Assembly (NCBI GenBank): GCA_002341805.1
Contig: DDOS01000038.1
Coordinates: 7,222-12,271 of the forward strand
From: Aquificaceae bacterium UBA2488
GTDB taxonomy: Bacteria > Aquificota > Aquificia > Aquificales > Aquificaceae
Reading direction: 5' to 3'
DNA: 5,050 nucleotides
Below are positions 1 to 5,050 of this stretch, one piece after another. Both the position numbers and the translations under genes were made by a program. The notes below the pieces were generated by a model, which was not told the DNA's origin, ran no database searches, and saw only the letters and a list, made by a program, of their open reading frames with translations. The stretch's first letter is position 1. Each line of letters begins with the position of its first letter.

Positions 1-872
1 GAGTCCACAGTCATCTCTTTACCATCTTTTAGAACCCTTGCAGTCCTTAGGTTTAAGGATGTAATATTTTTAAGATAGGCACTTGCTTTTTTCTTCAGTC
101 TATACTCTATAAGTTTTCCTATTAAAACAAAGGATACCAAAAAAGTGGGTGTTTCAAAGTACATTTTCCCCTTTAAAAGCCCAAAAACTACCACTATGCT
201 ATATAAGATAGATACAAAACTTCCAATAGCCACGAGGAGATCCATATTTCCAGTTTTTGCTTTTAACCCAGATATAGCACCCATGTAGAAATCTCTTGCC
301 ACAAAAACCTGCACTGTTAATGCTAATATCATCTGTATGTAGCTTTTAAAAGGAATATCAGTATAGCTTAAACCCATTATTATAAGACCAGATGTTATTC
401 CAAATATAATTTTTGCAAGAGTTTGTTTGGTTTTATCCTCTTCTAATATAGACACTTCATATCCTAGGGATCTTATAAAAGCCATGATATCCTCTTGGGA
501 TATAACGTCTTTATCGTATTCTATATAGATAGTTTGTTTTAGATTATCCACAATAGTTTTTTTAACACCCTTTAGGGATTCAAGGTCTTCTTTTTTTAGG
601 ATGTTGCAACTATCAGAAGCGCAATCTACTCTATCAAAATATAAATTTAAAAATCCAGATTCTTCCACAAGAGCGGCATCGTATCCAAGTTCTTTTATTT
701 TGTTTATGATATCATCAGAAGATATTATATTTTCATCAAAGCTTACAATAGCTCTTTCTAATATCAAAGATACATCAACCTCTTCTATGCCTTTTGTTTT
801 TTTAAGACCTATGTTTACCGTCCTTTGACAATTAACACAAGTCATTCCGCTTATTTTAAAAACTTTCCTCAT
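1..872 (-). CDS. copA: Copper-translocating P-type ATPase, CopA-like (N-terminal part, runs off the left edge)
   Basis: Only the first 290 residues are present. In this P1B-type ATPase family the protein exports Cu(I) across the inner membrane. Residues 3-70 form a heavy-metal-associated (HMA) domain with the copper motif GMTCVNC (Cys12, Cys15). Residues 74-140 form a second HMA-like domain ending in LGYEV, but its metal loop reads DCASDSC (Cys84, Cys89), a CxxxxC spacing. Four membrane segments follow at about 151-170, 178-195, 211-232 and 240-258, including the family signature NMDLLVAIG (209-217). The stretch TARVLKDGKEM (277-287) begins the actuator domain. The CPC, DKTG and ATP-binding motifs lie outside the window, so metal specificity is inferred from the HMA1 motif and the CopA-like membrane region. 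ATG at 872-870 is the first in-frame start after a TAG at 878-876. No convincing Shine-Dalgarno precedes it. The gene is divergent from the nlpC operon. Confidence 0.9.
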   Translation of the reverse strand, partial: MRKVFKISGMTCVNCQRTVNIGLKKTKGIEEVDVSLILERAIVSFDENIISSDDIINKIKELGYDAALVEESGFLNLYFDRVDCASDSCNILKKEDLESLKGVKKTIVDNLKQTIYIEYDKDVISQEDIMAFIRSLGYEVSILEEDKTKQTLAKIIFGITSGLIIMGLSYTDIPFKSYIQMILALTVQVFVARDFYMGAISGLKAKTGNMDLLVAIGSFVSILYSIVVVFGLLKGKMYFETPTFLVSFVLIGKLIEYRLKKKASAYLKNITSLNLRTARVLKDGKEMTVD

Positions 873-878
873 ACTCTA

Positions 879-907
879 ATGATATATATATTGTGAGTTT
901 AATTCAA
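879..907 (-). promoter_or_regulatory. Predicted sigma70-type promoter for copA
   Basis: On the minus strand TTGAAT (907-902, 4 of 6 to consensus) is followed after exactly 17 bases by TATCAT (884-879, 5 of 6). The expected start of transcription, about 7 bases past the -10 box, falls at or next to the copA ATG at 872. This would give a leaderless or near-leaderless transcript and agrees with the missing Shine-Dalgarno. The TATATATA run just upstream is an alternative -10 source, but it lacks a well-spaced -35. No operator for a known copper regulator was recognised. Confidence 0.4.
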
Positions 908-926
908 GTAAAAGATTTCACATGTT

Positions 927-938
927 ATTTCAAGAAAT
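927..938. repeat. Short inverted repeat in the divergent promoter region
   Basis: ATTTC-AA-GAAAT is a perfect 5+5 inverted repeat located just upstream of the predicted copA -35 box (902-907). A partial copy, ATTTCA at 915-920, precedes ATTTCA at 927-932 with a 12-base period. The position would suit a regulator site, but the repeat is short and AT-rich, and chance is a real alternative. Confidence 0.2.
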
Positions 939-950
939 TTTTTGATGAAA

Positions 951-985
951 GTTTAAAGCCTCTTCCTTTATTAAAAGCTTAAAAC
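951..985. repeat. Imperfect inverted repeat upstream of the operon promoter
   Basis: GTTTAAAGC (951-959) and GCTTAAAAC (977-985) are complementary at 8 of 9 positions around a 17-base centre. The right arm ends 15 bases before the TTGACA at 1001. It could be an operator or nothing more than AT-rich chance; no poly-T follows, so it is not a terminator. Confidence 0.2.
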
Positions 986-1000
986 TAAATACCGATACAT

Positions 1001-1030
1001 TTGACATACCCAAAATGAAATTAATGTGAT
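1001..1030 (+). promoter_or_regulatory. Predicted sigma70-type promoter for the nlpC-rdgB-trxB-ribE operon
   Basis: A perfect TTGACA (1001-1006) is followed after 18 bases by TGTGAT (1025-1030, 4 of 6 to TATAAT). This would place the transcript start near 1037 and leave a leader of about 30 bases before the nlpC ATG at 1066. TAAACT at 1030-1035 is a competing -10 but the spacer would be 23 bases. The -35 is strong; the -10 assignment is uncertain. With no gap larger than 2 bases downstream, this is the obvious promoter for all six plus-strand genes. Confidence 0.5.
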
Positions 1031-1052
1031 AAACTTATATGAAGATTTGATG

Positions 1053-1060
1053 AAAGGAGG
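1053..1060 (+). promoter_or_regulatory. Strong Shine-Dalgarno that fixes the nlpC start
   Basis: AAAGGAGG lies 5 bases before the ATG at 1066. An in-frame GTG at 1060 begins at the last base of this motif and so cannot be served by it. The ATG at 1066 is therefore taken as the start. It also gives a normal signal peptide beginning MKK. Confidence 0.85.
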
Positions 1061-1065
1061 TGTAT

Positions 1066-1647
1066 ATGAAGAAAATTTTAGGAGTTTTGATATTTGGTAT
1101 TTTGGCTTTTAATATGAGTTATGGTGATCCAATAAAAAGTATAATAAGAAACTACAATTATGGTCCACAAGATTCTATAAGGCAGGTGATTAGAAATAAT
1201 GTATCTTCGTTAAGAGCAGTGCCAGCCTCTTATGATTATAGTTCTAGTTATAATATGGATAGCTATAAACTTTATTTGTACAAGTTAGATGAAGTAGCTG
1301 CCAAATATATTGGAGTACCTTATGTATTTGGAGGTACAAGTTATTCGGGGATGGATTGTTCTGGATTCGTGATGAGAGTGTTTCAGCAGCTCGGTGTGAG
1401 ATTACCAAGAACAGCATCAGAGCAATCAAGATTGGGTAAATTGGTATTGCATAAGCTAAGGCCAGGAGATTTGCTATTCTTTAGAGATACTTATAAGCCA
1501 GGTATATCCCATGTGGGTATATATATAGGACATGGTAAGATGATAGACGCATCTTCTGTATATCATAGAGTGGTGGTGGAAAGCATTGTGAATAATCCAT
1601 ATTTCAATGCACATTTTGCTTTTGCCAAGAGGATACTATCCTACTGA
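1066..1647 (+). CDS. Secreted NlpC/P60 family cell-wall hydrolase (Spr/MepS-like)
   Basis: This 193-residue protein has a classical signal peptide (MKK, a hydrophobic stretch at residues 4-17, likely cleavage after SYG at 20) and no lipobox Cys, so it should be periplasmic or exported rather than a lipoprotein. Residues 21-70 are a Tyr/Ser/Asn-rich linker. Residues 73-193 form an NlpC/P60 domain: GVPYVFGG (83-90), MDCSGF with the nucleophile Cys98, LRPGDLLFF (131-139), and SHVGIYIG with the catalytic His149. The third catalytic position, twelve residues after the His, is Asp161 (MIDASS) where E. coli Spr has His; acidic residues are accepted here in some members such as RipA. Such enzymes cut peptide cross-links or stems in peptidoglycan. 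It is the first gene of the operon, follows a strong ribosome binding site, and ends 2 bases before rdgB. No substrate-binding SH3 or LysM domain is present. Confidence 0.92.
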   Translation: MKKILGVLIFGILAFNMSYGDPIKSIIRNYNYGPQDSIRQVIRNNVSSLRAVPASYDYSSSYNMDSYKLYLYKLDEVAAKYIGVPYVFGGTSYSGMDCSGFVMRVFQQLGVRLPRTASEQSRLGKLVLHKLRPGDLLFFRDTYKPGISHVGIYIGHGKMIDASSVYHRVVVESIVNNPYFNAHFAFAKRILSY

Positions 1648-1649
1648 TC

Positions 1650-2267
1650 ATGTTATTTGACAAGATAATGGTATGTAGTTCCAATAAGAAAAAAATAGAA
1701 GAGATATATATTATTCTAAAAGCTTTAAGCATTAGTATTATAACACCAACCAATGAACTCGATGTAGAAGAATATGGGAATACCTTTTTGTCAAATGCTT
1801 ATATAAAAGCTAAAGCTTATTACGAAGCTTATAAAATACCTACTTTAGCGGATGATTCTGGCCTTGAGATAAAATCCCTTGATAACAGACCAGGTGTTTA
1901 CTCTTCAAGATTTTATCAGCTTGATTTTGGAAAAGAATATCTCACTAAAGAAGAGTTAAGCACACTATCAAAGGATGAGTTAAATAATCTCAAGGTTTTA
2001 AGGCTTTTAGAAAAAGAAAACAATAAAGAAGCCAGATTTGTAAGTGCTGTGGTAATATTTTTTGATAATAAAGGCTTATTTGGGGAAGGGCATTTAGAAG
2101 GTAGGATAGCCAATGAACCATCAGGAACCTTAGGTTTTGGATACGATCCTATATTTATACCCAAAGGATACGATGTTACTTTGGCAAATATAGAGTATAA
2201 AAATGAGATATCTCATAGGAGAAAAGCTTTGGAAAATGTGATGAATATCTTGAGGTATATGCGATGA
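1650..2267 (+). CDS. rdgB: RdgB/Ham1-type XTP/dITP pyrophosphatase
   Basis: This 205-residue protein, normal length for the family, is a cytoplasmic enzyme predicted to hydrolyse dITP, ITP and XTP to the monophosphate plus pyrophosphate, keeping deaminated purines out of DNA and RNA. Visible motifs are CSSNKKKIEEI (9-19, nucleotide-binding SxNxxK type), VEEYGNTF with the metal-ligand Glu41 (39-46), LADDSGLEI with the catalytic Asp pair 68-69 (66-74), RPGVYSSRF (80-88), PSGTLGFGYDPIF (157-169) and the base-recognition ISHRRKAL (187-194). All key family residues appear present; the usual Glu in TFxEN is Ser48. ATG at 1650 lies 2 bases after the nlpC stop (TGATCATG), implying coupled translation. 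An in-frame ATG at 1668 (Met7) would still keep the first motif but is less favoured. The stop overlaps the start of the next small gene. Confidence 0.95.
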   Translation: MLFDKIMVCSSNKKKIEEIYIILKALSISIITPTNELDVEEYGNTFLSNAYIKAKAYYEAYKIPTLADDSGLEIKSLDNRPGVYSSRFYQLDFGKEYLTKEELSTLSKDELNNLKVLRLLEKENNKEARFVSAVVIFFDNKGLFGEGHLEGRIANEPSGTLGFGYDPIFIPKGYDVTLANIEYKNEISHRRKALENVMNILRYMR

Positions 2268-2434
2268 ATACGATATTTCTCGGTATTATAGCTTTTTGTA
2301 TGATTGTCATAACAGCTTTTTGGATTGCTATAGCAACCAGTATATTGCTTGTTATTAAAAGATTAAAGGATATGACTTATTTAGCTACACTTTTGGCAAA
2401 TTTGATATCTTATATGAAGAGAGATGATAGATGA
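2264..2434 (+). CDS. 56-residue single-span membrane protein, unknown function
   Basis: I do not recognise this protein. It starts at an ATG overlapping the rdgB stop (ATGA, 2264-2267) and its own TGA (2432-2434) overlaps the first ATG of the reductase gene. A GAGG at 2252-2255 lies 8 bases before the start, a good Shine-Dalgarno. Residues 1-4 are short and polar, residues 5-31 form one long hydrophobic helix (one Trp at 20, one Cys at 12), and residues 32-56 are a basic, partly amphipathic tail (begins KRLKDM, ends MKRDDR). The charge distribution suggests the tail is cytoplasmic and the N-terminus outside. The layout vaguely recalls the membrane-anchored start of DUF948-type proteins, but it is far too short to assign. 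Without it there would be a 163-base hole in an otherwise gapless operon, which supports it being a true gene. Confidence 0.75.
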   Translation: MNTIFLGIIAFCMIVITAFWIAIATSILLVIKRLKDMTYLATLLANLISYMKRDDR

Positions 2435-3369
2435 TGGAAAAAGAACTTATCATATTAGGTGGTGGACCAGCGGGTGTGGCAGCATCTATATATGCAGCTC
2501 GTAAGAGAATGGATTTTGTACTTGTTTCAAGGGACATAGGAGGACAGATACTTACTTCAGGGGATATAGAAAATTATGTGGGTTTTAGAAATATAGATGG
2601 TATAACATTTGCTCAAAAGCTTATAGAACAACTAAACTATTTAGAAGTAGAACCAATATACGCAGAGGCAATAGATTTTAGAGTGTTGGATAACAAATTC
2701 GCCCTTAGTTTATCAAATGGACAAAGTATATATGCTAACAACTTACTAATATGTACGGGTGCGGATCATAAAAAATTAGGAGTTAAAGGTGAAGAAGATG
2801 GTATTGGAAGGGGTGTATCTTATTGTTATACCTGCGATGCCCCTTTTTACAAGAATCAGAAAGTGGTAGTGGTGGGTGGTGGAAATTCTGGTCTTGAAGC
2901 AGCGGAGCAACTGATAAAGTACGCCATCGATATTACAGTTTTAGAATACACCGATAAAATAAAAGCGGATGAAGTACTGCAATCAAAAGTGCTTTCAAAT
3001 GAAAAAGTGAAGGTGCTAACAAGTCATAAAGTTTCGGAGATTTTATTAAATTCCAATAAAAATGTAGTAGGAATTTTAGTGGAAGATATGAAAAGCCAAA
3101 AAACGTATCAGATTGAGGCAAATGGTGTTTTTGTAGAAATTGGTACAAAACCAAATACTGAATTATTTATAAACTCTGGTATAAAATTAACTCAATGGGG
3201 TGAGATTATAATAGACCAAAATAATAGAGCATCTATGCTAAAAACTTATGCTGCAGGGGATTGTACAAACATATATGCAAAACAAATAATAACGGCTGCA
3301 GGTGAAGGAGCAAAGGCCCTTCTTAGTATATATCACGATATTACCTATGGAGTGAGATCTTATATATGA
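2431..3369 (+). CDS. trxB: Thioredoxin reductase-like FAD/NAD(P)H disulfide oxidoreductase with AhpF-like coenzyme loop
   Basis: This 312-residue protein has the length and layout of bacterial low-molecular-weight thioredoxin reductase: an FAD-binding GGGPAG (10-15), a redox-active CYTC followed by Asp-Ala (Cys132, Cys135), a second dinucleotide fold GGGNSGLEAA (149-158), and the C-terminal FAD motif YAAGDC (273-278). Such enzymes pass electrons from a pyridine nucleotide through FAD and the cysteine pair to thioredoxin or a similar carrier. The NADPH-specific HRRxxxR motif expected about residues 172-178 is absent; the segment reads LEYTDKIKADEVLQ (171-184), close to the loop of NADH-dependent AhpF. 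The downstream stretch through GVFVEIGTKPNT and KQIITAAGEGAKA is also AhpF-like, but the tandem thioredoxin-fold N-terminus of AhpF is missing. NADH may be the donor (inference). Start is ATG 2431 or 2434, with AGAGAG at 2418-2423 upstream. It overlaps both neighbours by 4 bases. Confidence 0.9.
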   Translation: MMEKELIILGGGPAGVAASIYAARKRMDFVLVSRDIGGQILTSGDIENYVGFRNIDGITFAQKLIEQLNYLEVEPIYAEAIDFRVLDNKFALSLSNGQSIYANNLLICTGADHKKLGVKGEEDGIGRGVSYCYTCDAPFYKNQKVVVVGGGNSGLEAAEQLIKYAIDITVLEYTDKIKADEVLQSKVLSNEKVKVLTSHKVSEILLNSNKNVVGILVEDMKSQKTYQIEANGVFVEIGTKPNTELFINSGIKLTQWGEIIIDQNNRASMLKTYAAGDCTNIYAKQIITAAGEGAKALLSIYHDITYGVRSYI

Positions 3370-4607
3370 ATAAACAGAGAACACCTTTAAGTTTTTTGGA
3401 GCTTTATAAAAAAACATTTATAAGTTCTGTGGCTTGCTTAGAGGAAGTTGGTAAAAAATTAGTGGCATATTCCAGAAGAGAAAATAAGCCTATATCTGTA
3501 CTAATATTTGACATAGCCAATCTAAGGACTATAAACAAACGATATGGATATAATAAAGGCAATGATATACTTATTGCGTTGGCTGATAGCATAGATTATT
3601 CTTTAAGAAAAAGTGATATAGCTGGAAAATATGAAGGTGGTAGTTTTTTAGTGATATTGCCAAATACAGATGCTGCAGGAGCCTTAAAAGTAGAAGAACG
3701 TATAAGAAAATCCTTTGATGAAAAGATAAAACAATCATTTTTTGAGGATATATCTTATGTGGTGGGTGTAGGCAATTATCCGGAGCATGGGGATGATTTT
3801 GAAGAAATTGTTTCTAATATAGAAACTTGTATCAATAGCAATAAAAGCGATAAAGAGCGTAAAGTTGTATTGTGCAATATAATAAAGAAGAAAAAGCTAT
3901 ATATAAGCGTAACTGATTTACTAAAAGCCATGGAAGATGATAGACTTTTTCCAGTATTCCAAAAAATAGTGGAATTTGAAACAAACAAAATATATGGATA
4001 TGAAATTTTAATGAGGTTAAAATCAGAAACTGGAGAAATAATACCCGCTTATTCGTTCATAGATTTAGTTTATTCTTCCAATATTATATATGCATTTGAG
4101 GAGTATGTTATAGATAAAGCTATAAACAAGATAAAGAATATAGAAGGAAATAAGCCAAAGCTATTTATAAACATGCCTTTAAGGATAATTAACATCTTCA
4201 AAAAAGATAAGCGAAGGATGAAGCATTTGTTGGAGGATATAGTGAATTCTCAGAGTATAATTTTTGAAATATCCGAAAGAAAAGAGAGAGAATCCTTAGA
4301 AAATATCGGATATTTATCAAGAGAGTTAAAAAGCTTAGGCTTTGGTATAGCCTTAGATGATTTTGGTGCGGAAAGCTCTTCCTTCCAAAAATTAAGCGTG
4401 ATAAAACCGGATATAGTAAAGATTGATAGATTTTTCTTAAAAGAAGGTAAGGATATGCTTAAATGGATATCAGATGGACTCAAAAGCATGGGTTATAGCA
4501 TACTCGTAGAAGGTGTAGAAACAAAAGAAGATTTAGAATTTGTTAAAAGCGCAAAACCTCATTTGGTTCAGGGCTTTTATTATGGAAAACCCTCTGAGAT
4601 TATCTAA
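3366..4607 (+). CDS. Degenerate GGDEF plus EAL domain protein, probable cyclic-di-GMP phosphodiesterase
   Basis: This 413-residue protein has no signal peptide or membrane span and no separate sensor domain, so it is probably cytoplasmic. Residues about 40-172 are a GGDEF domain whose signature is EGGSF (90-94). The first metal Asp survives (Asp49) but the second is Ala51, so cyclase activity is unlikely. An RxxD inhibitory site (RKSD, 81-84) is retained at the canonical distance. Residues about 184-413 are an EAL domain with motif EIL (Glu213), Arg217, Asn269, Glu301, Glu304, Asp331-Asp332, Lys352, Glu382 and Gln402. These align with all RocR-type catalytic positions, so hydrolysis of c-di-GMP to pGpG is predicted. 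Loop 6 is altered (DDFGAESSSF, 331-340), and the segment between Lys352 and Glu382 is about six residues shorter than usual. The start overlaps the trxB stop (ATGA) and the stop overlaps ribE (TAATG). The GGDEF may act as a nucleotide-sensing regulator of the EAL (inference). Confidence 0.92.
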   Translation: MNKQRTPLSFLELYKKTFISSVACLEEVGKKLVAYSRRENKPISVLIFDIANLRTINKRYGYNKGNDILIALADSIDYSLRKSDIAGKYEGGSFLVILPNTDAAGALKVEERIRKSFDEKIKQSFFEDISYVVGVGNYPEHGDDFEEIVSNIETCINSNKSDKERKVVLCNIIKKKKLYISVTDLLKAMEDDRLFPVFQKIVEFETNKIYGYEILMRLKSETGEIIPAYSFIDLVYSSNIIYAFEEYVIDKAINKIKNIEGNKPKLFINMPLRIINIFKKDKRRMKHLLEDIVNSQSIIFEISERKERESLENIGYLSRELKSLGFGIALDDFGAESSSFQKLSVIKPDIVKIDRFFLKEGKDMLKWISDGLKSMGYSILVEGVETKEDLEFVKSAKPHLVQGFYYGKPSEII

Positions 4608-5050
4608 TGTTTACAGGACTCATAGAAGAAGTAGGGGTTATAACATCTTATAAAAAAAACGCAGATAATACGAGAATATGTATAAAATCTTCTTTAAATC
4701 CAAGACTTGGGGATAGTATAGCCATAAACGGCACTTGCCTTACGGTAGTAAATATAAAGGGTAATATCATATGCTTTGATGTATCAGAAGAGACTTTGTC
4801 AAAAACAAATCTTAAATATCTAAAACAAGGAGATGGTGTTAATTTAGAAAGGTCTATGGTAGCGGGTTTATCAAGATTAGATGGGCACATGGTATTAGGA
4901 CATGTGGATTTTGTATCAAATATTAAAAGCATAAAACAACTTGGTCAACATAGAGAATTGGATATATATATACCCTCTTCTTATATGACGATGGTGGCAC
5001 CAAAAGGTTCTATAGCAATAGATGGTATAAGTCTTACTATAAACTATGTG
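4607..5050 (+). CDS. ribE: Riboflavin synthase, alpha subunit (runs off the right edge)
   Basis: The first 148 residues are present of a protein usually about 200 long. The enzyme dismutates two 6,7-dimethyl-8-ribityllumazines into riboflavin and a pyrimidinedione, the last step of riboflavin synthesis in the cytoplasm. The start MFTGLIEEVG is the family hallmark. The first lumazine-binding barrel contains GDSIAINGTCLTV (35-47) and the second begins near LDGHMVLGHVD (91-101). The matching motif KGSIAIDGISLTI (133-145) shows the internal duplication, and the window ends just after it. The usual LGGH reads LDGH here. ATG at 4607 shares its A with the TAA of the preceding gene, so translation is likely coupled; a weak GAGA (4596-4599) precedes it. 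No FMN riboswitch is visible upstream, so expression probably depends on the operon promoter. Some genomes call this gene ribC or ribE. Confidence 0.96.
   Translation, partial: MFTGLIEEVGVITSYKKNADNTRICIKSSLNPRLGDSIAINGTCLTVVNIKGNIICFDVSEETLSKTNLKYLKQGDGVNLERSMVAGLSRLDGHMVLGHVDFVSNIKSIKQLGQHRELDIYIPSSYMTMVAPKGSIAIDGISLTINYV

Noticed and set aside
601..828. Plus-strand open frame of 75 codons
   Set aside because: It lies wholly antisense to the HMA region of copA, which is clearly coding, and its Ser/Phe-rich product has no recognisable features.
927..943. Inverted repeat followed by a T-run as a rho-independent terminator
   Set aside because: The stem is only 5 AT-rich pairs with a 2-base loop, which cannot form a stable hairpin, and no gene ends nearby on the plus strand.
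1060..1065. GTG at 1060 as an upstream start of the NlpC/P60 gene
   Set aside because: It begins at the last base of the AAAGGAGG ribosome binding site, which is correctly spaced for ATG 1066; the ATG also begins a normal signal peptide.
2431..3369. Reading the flavoprotein as full AhpF
   Set aside because: The C-terminal half resembles AhpF, but the protein begins directly with the FAD-binding fold; the roughly 200-residue tandem thioredoxin-like N-terminus is absent and no ahpC is adjacent.
4560..4606. FMN riboswitch before ribE
   Set aside because: There is no untranslated space: ribE starts in the stop codon of the preceding gene, and no RFN-type conserved helices are seen.
4648..4932. 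Minus-strand open frame of 94 codons
   Set aside because: It is antisense to ribE, which carries clear riboflavin synthase motifs on the plus strand; the minus-strand product resembles nothing recognisable.

Overview
The window is AT-rich (roughly one-third G+C by eye), with heavy use of ATA (Ile), AGA (Arg) and TTA (Leu) codons. Genes are packed with start/stop overlaps and almost no spacers. This fits a bacterium with a small, compact genome. The Aquificota (Hydrogenobaculum-like) or a Campylobacterota-like lineage are my best guesses. The assignment is inference from style and gene set, not a proven match.

Layout: positions 1-872 (minus strand) hold the N-terminal 290 residues of a CopA-type copper P-type ATPase whose remainder lies beyond the left edge. 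Positions 873-1065 are a divergent intergenic region with one plausible promoter facing each way. From 1066 to the right edge, six plus-strand genes form one apparent operon: a secreted NlpC/P60 peptidoglycan hydrolase (1066-1647), an RdgB/Ham1 XTP/dITP pyrophosphatase (1650-2267), a 56-residue single-span membrane protein (2264-2434), a thioredoxin reductase-like flavoprotein (2431-3369), a degenerate-GGDEF plus EAL cyclic-di-GMP protein (3366-4607) and the first 148 residues of riboflavin synthase RibE (4607-5050, cut by the window edge).

The junctions are a 2-nt gap, then three 4-nt ATGA overlaps, then a 1-nt TAATG overlap, so translational coupling is likely. The cargo mixes cell-wall remodelling, nucleotide-pool cleaning, thiol redox, second-messenger signalling and flavin synthesis. 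RibE product feeds FMN/FAD supply, and the reductase is an FAD enzyme, which is the only obvious metabolic link.

No entirely new system is evident. The most unusual details are: the reductase has an AhpF-like pyridine-nucleotide loop in place of the NADPH-type HRRxxxR motif; the GGDEF domain has lost its active site but kept an RxxD inhibitory site next to an apparently complete EAL active site; the second CopA metal-binding domain carries CxxxxC instead of CxxC; a tiny membrane protein is bridged into the operon by overlaps on both sides; and copA may be transcribed as a leaderless mRNA.
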